Shown here: positions 58,541 to 64,000 of the stretch, in pieces | How positions within the stretch are numbered: position 1 is the stretch's first letter | Layout: each line of letters opens with the position of its first letter | Assembly (NCBI RefSeq): GCF_002242805.1 | Contig: NZ_MCGQ01000020.1 | Coordinates: 339,186-403,185 of the forward strand | Length of the DNA stretch: 64,000 bases | Direction of reading: 5' to 3' | Source: Streptomyces diastatochromogenes | GTDB lineage: Bacteria; Actinomycetota; Actinomycetes; Streptomycetales; Streptomycetaceae | Translations under genes and position numbers: made by a program | The notes under the pieces: model-generated | The model's input: the letters and a program-made list of their open reading frames with translations, nothing else | Databases searched by the model: none | Told to the model about the DNA's origin: nothing

Positions 58541-59377
58541 GTGGCCAGAAGGAACGCCAAGAAGATCCTCGTGATTCTGTCGGAGTACGGCTACTGGGGC
58601 GAGGAACTCGTCGGACCCCTGCACCACTTCGACCAGCGCGGCTACCAGGTGGACTTCGCGACCCCGACCGGCAAGCGGGCGCACGCCCTGCCGCCGTCGA
58701 TGGACCCGGAGTACATCGACCCGCCGCTCGGCCGCTCGGTCACCTCGGAGGAGGTCGCCCGGCTCACCCGGCGGCTGGACGACTCCGACCGGCTGGACGA
58801 CCCCATCGACATCTCCGCCTGGCTGCCCGAGCGCCCCTACACCTCGGACGACGACTACCTGCGCAAGCTGGAGGCCTACCACCGGGCGCTGTCCGTCGTG
58901 GAGCAGGAGCTGGAGGCGTACGACGCGCTGCTCCTCGTCGGCGGCAGCGGACCGATCGTGGACCTCGGCAACAACGAGCGCGTCCACGAGCTCATCCTGG
59001 CCTTCCTGCGGGCCGACAAGCCGATCGCGGCCGAGTGCTACGGCGTGACCGCGCTGGCCTTCGCCCGCGACTGGGAGGACCGGGCCTCCATCATCAGCGG
59101 CAAGCACATCACCGGCCACTGCAAGGAATACGACTACAAGGCCGGCACCGGATTCCTCGGCACCGACTTCGTGATGGGCCCGCCGCCGTATCCGCTGGAG
59201 TACATCCTGCGCGATGCGACGGGTCCCGACGGCCGGTACATCGGCAATTTCGGCAAGGAGACCTCGGTGATCGTGGACTACCCGTTCATCACCGGGCGTT
59301 CGACGCCGGACTCGTATCTGACGGGCGAGAAGATCGTCGAGGTCCTGGAGGACGGGCTGCGCCGCTACGGCTGGTGA
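58541..59377 (+). CDS. DJ-1/PfpI family protein (Hsp31-like), first copy
   Basis: The protein is 278 aa from a GTG at 58541 after AAAGGAG. The Rossmann-like core starts KKILVILSEYGYWGEEL, with the conserved acidic residues of the family. LLVGGSGPIVDL forms the next strand and loop. The nucleophile is Cys166 in IAAECYGVTAL, the nucleophile-elbow position of DJ-1/PfpI. The insertion between residues 45 and 110 and the C-terminal extension resemble the larger Hsp31/glyoxalase III subgroup. Members act as glyoxalase III, deglycase, isonitrile hydratase or protease. Beside a ThDP enzyme, a role on a 2-oxo aldehyde is plausible. Confidence 0.82.
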   Translation: MARRNAKKILVILSEYGYWGEELVGPLHHFDQRGYQVDFATPTGKRAHALPPSMDPEYIDPPLGRSVTSEEVARLTRRLDDSDRLDDPIDISAWLPERPYTSDDDYLRKLEAYHRALSVVEQELEAYDALLLVGGSGPIVDLGNNERVHELILAFLRADKPIAAECYGVTALAFARDWEDRASIISGKHITGHCKEYDYKAGTGFLGTDFVMGPPPYPLEYILRDATGPDGRYIGNFGKETSVIVDYPFITGRSTPDSYLTGEKIVEVLEDGLRRYGW

Positions 59378-59431
59378 TTCCGCCCGGTTCCGGCGGTATT
59401 TCGATCGAGGTCACATCGAGAGAAGGAAGAC

Positions 59432-61078
59432 ATGGCCAGGCAGGGCAAAGCGGCGATCATCGAGCAGTTCATCGCCGATGGAATTCCTTTTATGTTCGGA
59501 AATCCAGGAACGGTCGAGCAGGGATTCCTGGACGAACTGGAGAAGTACGACGACCTCCAGTACATCCTGACCCTGCAGGAGACGGTCGCCGCGGGCATCG
59601 CCGACGGGTACGCCCGGGCCACCGGCCGTCCCGCCCTGCTGCAGCTGCACAGCGGAGTCGGCCTGGGCAACGCCGTCGGCATGCTGTACCAGGCCAAACG
59701 CGGGCACTCGCCGCTGCTGGTCATCGCCGGTGAGGCGGGGGTGAAGTACGAGGCGATGGACGCCCAGATGGCGGCCGACCTGGTCGCCATGGCCGACCCG
59801 GTGACCAAGTACGCCACCCGCGTCACCGACCCCGGCTCGGTGCTGCGGGTGCTGCGGCGGGCCATGAAGATCGCGATGACCCCGCCGTGCGGGCCGGTCT
59901 TCGTCGCGCTCCCGATGGACGTGCTCGACGCGGTCACTCCCGAGCCCGTCGTACCGTCCACCTTCGTCAGTACTCGGGTGGCCCCGGTTCCCTCCCTGGT
60001 GGAGGAGGCGGCCGCGCTGCTCGCCGGTGCCGAGAGGCCGGTCGTCCTGGTGGGCGACGGGGTCTCGGCCTCCGGCGGGCAGGCGGAACTGGTCCGGGTG
60101 GCCGAGCAGTTGGGCGCGGACGTGTGGGGTGTCAACTACTCCGAGGTCAACCTGGACGCCCGCCACCCGCTGTTCCGAGGGCAGACGGGGCACATGTTCG
60201 GGGAGGTCAGCACGGACATCGTGCGGGAGGCCGACGCCGTACTGATCGTCGGCACCTATGTCTTCCCCGAGGTGTTCCCCGCGCTGCACGGTCCGTTCCG
60301 CGAGGACGCGCGGATCGTCCACATCGACCTCGACGACTACGAGATAGCCAAGAACCACCCCGTCACGCTCGGCCTGGTCGCCGATCCCAAGACCACGCTG
60401 GCCGCCCTCGCGGACCAGCTGGAGACCAGGCTGACCGAGCGGGACCGGGCCGCGGCGCGCTCCCGCGTCGAGGAACGCACCCGGCAGCGGGCCGAGCAGC
60501 CGGCCGGCGACGGATCACTGCTGCACACCTTCCTCGGCGAGCTGGCCGAGCGGGTGCCGCAGGACGTGATGATCTTCGACGAGGCGCTGACCGCGTCGGG
60601 CGCGCTGGGCGCCCATCTGCCGGGCCGCCTGCCGGGCCACTGGTTCTCCACCCGCGGCGGCTCGCTGGGCGTCGGCATCCCGGGCGCGCTCGGCATCAAG
60701 CTCGCCCACCCTGGCAAGACCGTGATCGGCTTCACCGGCGACGGCGGGTCGATGTACACGATCCAGGCGCTCTACACCGCCGTACGGCACGGCATCGGGG
60801 CCAAGTTCGTCATCTGCAACAACCGCAGCTACAAGCTGCTCGACCTGAACATCGAGCAGTACTGGCGCGAGCGCGGCATCCCCGAGCACGCGCATCCGAC
60901 GCCCTTCGACCTGTCCCACCCCGACCTCGGCTTCGTCGAGATCGCGCGGGGCTTCGGCGTGGACGCGGTCCGCGTGGACGAGCCCGGCCAGGTCACCGAC
61001 GCGGTGAAGCGGATGCTCCAGGACGACCGGCCGTTCCTCGTCGACCTGCGCACGGCCGAGGGGGCGGACCATGCCTGA
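59432..61078 (+). CDS. ThDP-dependent enzyme (benzoylformate decarboxylase/acetolactate synthase type)
   Basis: The protein is 548 aa from the ATG at 59432. The N-terminal pyrimidine-binding domain has GIPFMFGNPGTVEQGFLDEL, the cofactor-activating Glu50 in LTLQETVAAGIADGYARATG and the LLQLHSGVGLGNAVGMLYQA loop with a His. A central Rossmann domain carries LVGDGVSASGGQAELV. The C-terminal diphosphate domain has IGFTGDGGSMYTIQALYTAV ending at CNN, the G-D-G...N-N motif. It most resembles benzoylformate decarboxylase-like enzymes, but the active-site His at the first loop of that enzyme is not evident. It could decarboxylate or carboligate a 2-oxo acid. Both neighbours are DJ-1 proteins, and the stop overlaps the second one. 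Confidence 0.88.
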   Translation: MARQGKAAIIEQFIADGIPFMFGNPGTVEQGFLDELEKYDDLQYILTLQETVAAGIADGYARATGRPALLQLHSGVGLGNAVGMLYQAKRGHSPLLVIAGEAGVKYEAMDAQMAADLVAMADPVTKYATRVTDPGSVLRVLRRAMKIAMTPPCGPVFVALPMDVLDAVTPEPVVPSTFVSTRVAPVPSLVEEAAALLAGAERPVVLVGDGVSASGGQAELVRVAEQLGADVWGVNYSEVNLDARHPLFRGQTGHMFGEVSTDIVREADAVLIVGTYVFPEVFPALHGPFREDARIVHIDLDDYEIAKNHPVTLGLVADPKTTLAALADQLETRLTERDRAAARSRVEERTRQRAEQPAGDGSLLHTFLGELAERVPQDVMIFDEALTASGALGAHLPGRLPGHWFSTRGGSLGVGIPGALGIKLAHPGKTVIGFTGDGGSMYTIQALYTAVRHGIGAKFVICNNRSYKLLDLNIEQYWRERGIPEHAHPTPFDLSHPDLGFVEIARGFGVDAVRVDEPGQVTDAVKRMLQDDRPFLVDLRTAEGADHA

Positions 61079-61670
61079 GACACCGTCCCGCGACGGCGTC
61101 CTGACCGGCCGCCGGATCGCCGTACTGACCGAGAGCGACTTCTACGAGCCCGAGATCGCCTACTACCAGCGCCGGTTCGCCGAGGAAGGCGCGCGCGTCG
61201 ACTTCCTGACCCGGCTGTGGGGCAACGCCTCGATCACCTTCAGCGGGCACGAGTACCGGGCCCCGCTGACCGTCAGCCGCAGCCTGGAGGACCTCGACGA
61301 CCTGCGGCTGCGCGAGTACAGCGCGCTGATCGTCCCGTCCGGGATGGTCGCCGACCGGCTGCGCTACACCGAGGACATCGAGCGCCTCGCCCCCGCCACC
61401 GACCTGCTGCGCCGGGCCTTCGCCCGGTCCGGGATCGTCAAGGGGATCATCTGCCACGGGATGTGGCTGGCCTCGTCCATCCCCTACGTCGTGCGCGGAC
61501 GCAAGGTCGTCTGCCACAACAACCTCATCGGCGACGTGCGCAACATGGGCGCCAACTACGTGGACCAGGACGTCGTCGTGGACGGCGACCTGGTCACCGC
61601 CCGCACCGGCGACCACTGCCATCTCTTCGCCAGGACCATCATCGACGAACTCGTGCTGCGAGGGGCGTGA
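61071..61670 (+). CDS. DJ-1/PfpI family protein, second copy
   Basis: The protein is 199 aa from the ATG at 61071, eight bases inside the previous gene. RRIAVLTESDFYEPEIAYYQ is the PfpI/DJ-1 start with its conserved Glu. YSALIVPSGMVADRLRY follows, and Cys128 in GIICHGMWLASSI gives the classical C-H-G nucleophile elbow, as in PfpI and YhbO proteins. The overlap shows co-translation with the ThDP enzyme. The AGE epimerase follows two bases later. It differs from the first copy in length and insertions, so the two probably do different jobs. Confidence 0.85.
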   Translation: MPETPSRDGVLTGRRIAVLTESDFYEPEIAYYQRRFAEEGARVDFLTRLWGNASITFSGHEYRAPLTVSRSLEDLDDLRLREYSALIVPSGMVADRLRYTEDIERLAPATDLLRRAFARSGIVKGIICHGMWLASSIPYVVRGRKVVCHNNLIGDVRNMGANYVDQDVVVDGDLVTARTGDHCHLFARTIIDELVLRGA

Positions 61671-61672
61671 CC

Positions 61673-63511
61673 ATGTCCGACACCGTCAACTTCACGTTCT
61701 CCGACACCATCGCGGGCCGGGTCGCCGGATTCGACCGAGAGGCGCGGGTCTTCACCCTCGTCACCGCCGACGGCCGGCCCTTCGAGGTCTCCCTGGACGG
61801 CGGGCCCGGCGCCGAGCTGCTGCACAACCTCGGGGAGCCCTACCAGGACGCCTCCGGCCACATCGACTCGCTGCTGGAGGAGGGCCGCTACGTCCTGGCG
61901 TACGGCATCTTCTACCCGCGGGCCGACGGGCTGCGGTTCGAGGCCAAGCGGCTGATCTTCACCGGCCGGCAGACCGACGACCACCGGTTCGAGGAGGCCG
62001 GCTGGTGGATCCGGCAGATCCGCGAGATCGCCGCCTTCTACCGCAGGGCCCAGTTCGGCGACGGGCCGATCGACTTCTCGCAGTACCGCACCGAGATCCG
62101 GCTCAGCGGTGACAAGACCGCCAGCCACATCCAGGAGACGGACACCATCTCCCGGCTGGTCTACGGCATGGCCTCCGCGTTCCTGCTCACCGGCGACGAC
62201 GAGTACCTGGAGATCGCCGAGCGGGGCACCGAGTACCTGCGCGAGCACATGCGGTTCGTGGACGCCGACGAGAACGTCGTGTACTGGTACCACGGCCTCA
62301 AGGTCGACGGGGACGTCGAGACCAAGCTGTTCACCTCGGAGTTCTCCGACGACTACGACGCGCTGCCCGCCTACGAGCAGATCTACGCGCTGGCCGGCCC
62401 GATCCAGACGTACCGGATCACCGGCGACCCGCGCATCAAGGCCGACGCGGACGCCACCATCCGGCTCTTCGACCGGTTCTACCTGGACCCGGAGCACGGC
62501 GGGTACTACTCGCACATCGACCCGATCCTGCTCAGCCCGGAGCACGAGTCGCTCGGCCCCAACCGGGCCCGCAAGAACTGGAACTCGGTCGGCGACCACG
62601 CACCGGCCTATCTGATCAACCTGTACCTGGCCACCGGTGAGAAGACCTACGCCGACATGCTGGAGTACACCTTCGACACGATCGTCGAGCGGTTCCCGGA
62701 CGCGGACCACAGCCCCTTCGTGCAGGAACGATTCCACAAGGACTGGTCCCACGACACCACGCACGGCTGGCAGCAGAACCGCGCGGTCGTCGGCCACAAC
62801 CTCAAGATCGCCTGGAACCTGATGCGGATGCACTCGCTGCGTCCCAAGGAGGGCTATCTGGAGCTGGCCACCTCGCTCGGCGCGACGATGCCCGAGTGGG
62901 GCGCGGACCGGCAGCGCGGCGGCTGGTACGACGTGCTGGAGCGGGTCCGGGCGGAGGGCGAGGACCGGCACCGGTTCACCTGGCACGACCGCAAGGCGTG
63001 GTGGCAGCAGGAGCAGGCGATCCTCGCCTACCTCATCCTGCACGGCACCACCGGCCGGACCGACTTCCAGGGCGAGGCCCGGGACGCCCAGGCCTTCTAC
63101 AACGCCTTCTTCCTCGACCACGACGAGGGCGCCGTCTACTTCAACGTGCTCGCGAACGGGCTGCCGTACCTGCTCGGGGTCGAGCGGCTCAAGGGTAGCC
63201 ACTCGATGTCGATGTACCACTCGGCCGAGCTGTGCTACCTCGCGGCCGTCTACAACAACCTGCTGCTGGGGGGCAGCGCCATGGACTTCTGGTTCAAGCC
63301 GGACCCCGCGCTGATCGAGGGCCGGGTGCTGCGGGTGGCACCGGACCTGCTGCCGCACGGATCCGTGCGCATCGAGTCCGTCGAGATCGAGGGCGAGCCG
63401 CACACCGGCTTCGACGCCGAGGGCCTGCTCGTGCACCTGCCCGAGACGTCCGGCCGGGTGAAGGTCAAGGTCCGGCTGGCCCCCGTGGCCCGTACGGAGG
63501 TGACGGGATGA
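61673..63511 (+). CDS. AGE-family sugar epimerase/isomerase with N-terminal extension
   Basis: The protein is 612 aa from the ATG at 61673. The (alpha/alpha)6-barrel core, about residues 100-560, shows SHIQETDTISRLVYGMASAF, EYLREHMRFVD, HGWQQNRAVVGHNLKIAWNL and WWQQEQAILAYLILHG, which hold the His and aromatic residues of N-acylglucosamine 2-epimerase-type enzymes. An extra N-terminal part (about residues 1-95) reads as a small beta domain (GRVAGFDREARVFTLVTADG) not found in the minimal enzyme, and there is a C-terminal beta-rich tail. AGE enzymes epimerise or isomerise free sugars such as mannose/glucose or cellobiose. The substrate here is unknown. Confidence 0.85.
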   Translation: MSDTVNFTFSDTIAGRVAGFDREARVFTLVTADGRPFEVSLDGGPGAELLHNLGEPYQDASGHIDSLLEEGRYVLAYGIFYPRADGLRFEAKRLIFTGRQTDDHRFEEAGWWIRQIREIAAFYRRAQFGDGPIDFSQYRTEIRLSGDKTASHIQETDTISRLVYGMASAFLLTGDDEYLEIAERGTEYLREHMRFVDADENVVYWYHGLKVDGDVETKLFTSEFSDDYDALPAYEQIYALAGPIQTYRITGDPRIKADADATIRLFDRFYLDPEHGGYYSHIDPILLSPEHESLGPNRARKNWNSVGDHAPAYLINLYLATGEKTYADMLEYTFDTIVERFPDADHSPFVQERFHKDWSHDTTHGWQQNRAVVGHNLKIAWNLMRMHSLRPKEGYLELATSLGATMPEWGADRQRGGWYDVLERVRAEGEDRHRFTWHDRKAWWQQEQAILAYLILHGTTGRTDFQGEARDAQAFYNAFFLDHDEGAVYFNVLANGLPYLLGVERLKGSHSMSMYHSAELCYLAAVYNNLLLGGSAMDFWFKPDPALIEGRVLRVAPDLLPHGSVRIESVEIEGEPHTGFDAEGLLVHLPETSGRVKVKVRLAPVARTEVTG

Positions 63512-63849
63512 CCGTCAAGCTCAGCTCCCGCACCGAGGGCGACACCACGGTGGTCGTCCTCGAAGGGGAGATCAACTCCACCACGTCCGGCGGGCTCCAG
63601 GCCCAGCTGCTGCCCTTCGTCGGGGAGGGCAGCCGGCTGCTGATCGACCTCAGCGGGGTCAGCTACGTCTCCAGCGCCGGCCTGCGCACCCTGCTGATCG
63701 TGCACCGCAGGGCCCAGCAGCTGCGGACCGGGGTGATCCTGGTCGGCCTGTCGGAGGAGGTCCGGTTCGTGATGTCCGCGACCGGGTTCCTCGACTTCTT
63801 CGAGATCGAGGACGACCTGGACGCCGCACGGGAACGCACGGGCCGATGA
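63508..63849 (+). CDS. STAS-domain anti-sigma factor antagonist
   Basis: The protein is 113 aa from the ATG at 63508 overlapping the epimerase stop. It is a single STAS domain: TTVVVLEGEINSTTSGGLQAQL, LLIDLSGVSYVSSAGLRTLL with the phosphorylatable Ser at about residue 56, and a C-terminal FVMSATGFLDFFEIED. These proteins switch anti-sigma kinases by binding when unphosphorylated. No cognate kinase lies nearby in the window; it may be downstream. Its place inside a metabolic operon is unusual. Confidence 0.88.
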   Translation: MTVKLSSRTEGDTTVVVLEGEINSTTSGGLQAQLLPFVGEGSRLLIDLSGVSYVSSAGLRTLLIVHRRAQQLRTGVILVGLSEEVRFVMSATGFLDFFEIEDDLDAARERTGR

Positions 63850-64000
63850 CCGTCCAGGAGACACGCGAGCGCGTCGACGCGTTCCCGACCCGCCGGATCG
63901 GCGGCTACCGGGTCCGGGCCGGACGGCCCTTCCCGTACGGCGCCCATCCGGTGCCGGGGGGAGTCAACTTCTCGGTCTACTCCGACCGGGCCACCGCGAT
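63846..64000 (+). CDS. CBM48/GH13 glycogen-debranching-type enzyme (partial, runs off the window)
   Basis: Only the first 51 codons are present, from the ATG at 63846 overlapping the STAS stop. The segment PFPYGAHPVPGGVNFSVYSD is the start of a CBM48/isoamylase-N domain as found in glycogen debranching (GlgX, TreX) and branching enzymes. The kinase-like and epimerase genes upstream make an alpha-glucan link attractive. The catalytic GH13 domain lies outside the window. Confidence 0.7.
   Translation, partial: MTVQETRERVDAFPTRRIGGYRVRAGRPFPYGAHPVPGGVNFSVYSDRATA

Overview
This window looks like chromosomal DNA from a Streptomyces or very close relative. The evidence is the very high GC content with strong GC3 bias, frequent GTG starts, the developmental regulator bldC, an Lsr2-type nucleoid protein, a valine dehydrogenase, PurS/PurQ/small-PurL purine genes and long G+C-rich hairpin terminators. 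The middle of the window (about 5.3-47.6 kb) is housekeeping core. The two ends, plus a few insertions, look accessory.

Layout. 0.2-5.3 kb: a five-gene cluster that looks biosynthetic (cucumopine-synthase-like protein, FAD amino-acid oxidase-like enzyme, O-carbamoyltransferase, SRPBCC protein, histidine phosphatase), abutting the 3' end of tRNA-Ser(GGA). 5.3-14.4 kb: SRP RNA, dnaX, purD, two conserved proteins of poorly known role, and purC. 14.3-18.4 kb: a response regulator, histidine kinase, ABC permease and ABC ATPase operon bracketed by two identical tRNA-Gly(GCC) genes, then an aberrant tRNA-Gly(TCC). 18.5-22.4 kb: lsrL, then the overlapping purS-purQ-purL operon. 22.4-29 kb: a trypsin-STAND-TPR protein with its small partner (a conflict-type system), then an MFS exporter with a divergent TetR regulator. 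29-33.6 kb: maleylpyruvate isomerase-like protein, META lipoprotein, purF, purM, DUF3073. 33.9-37.4 kb: valine dehydrogenase, a conserved protein, bldC with a long leader, and a DUF6274-like protein. 37.5-42.6 kb: a tRNA-Asp scar, tRNA-Asp, hrpA, a membrane protein, and tRNA-Phe/Asp/Glu. 42.6-49.6 kb: phosphoesterase, metallopeptidase, lipoprotein, DEAD-box helicase and PucR-type regulator. 50.2-64 kb: accessory DNA with a transketolase-like half protein, a LuxR regulator divergent from a small secreted-peptide gene, and a tightly packed run of genes. That run encodes a sugar nucleotidyltransferase, an SDR, an IS701-type transposase lacking a catalytic Asp, a maltokinase-like kinase, a double EthD protein, two DJ-1 proteins flanking a ThDP enzyme, an AGE epimerase, a STAS protein and the start of a CBM48/GH13 enzyme.

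How the genes work together. Six purine loci (purD, purC, purSQL, purF, purM) supply most of the route from PRPP to SAICAR, but they are scattered among other genes rather than forming one operon. The tRNA and SRP RNA genes punctuate the core and mark the boundaries of accessory inserts. The most novel-looking parts are the cucumopine-synthase-like cluster, the aberrant tRNA-Gly, the trypsin/STAND pair, and the right-hand cluster that combines sugar activation, ThDP/DJ-1 carbonyl chemistry and a domesticated transposase. All functional statements come from reading motifs and translations; no database search was possible.
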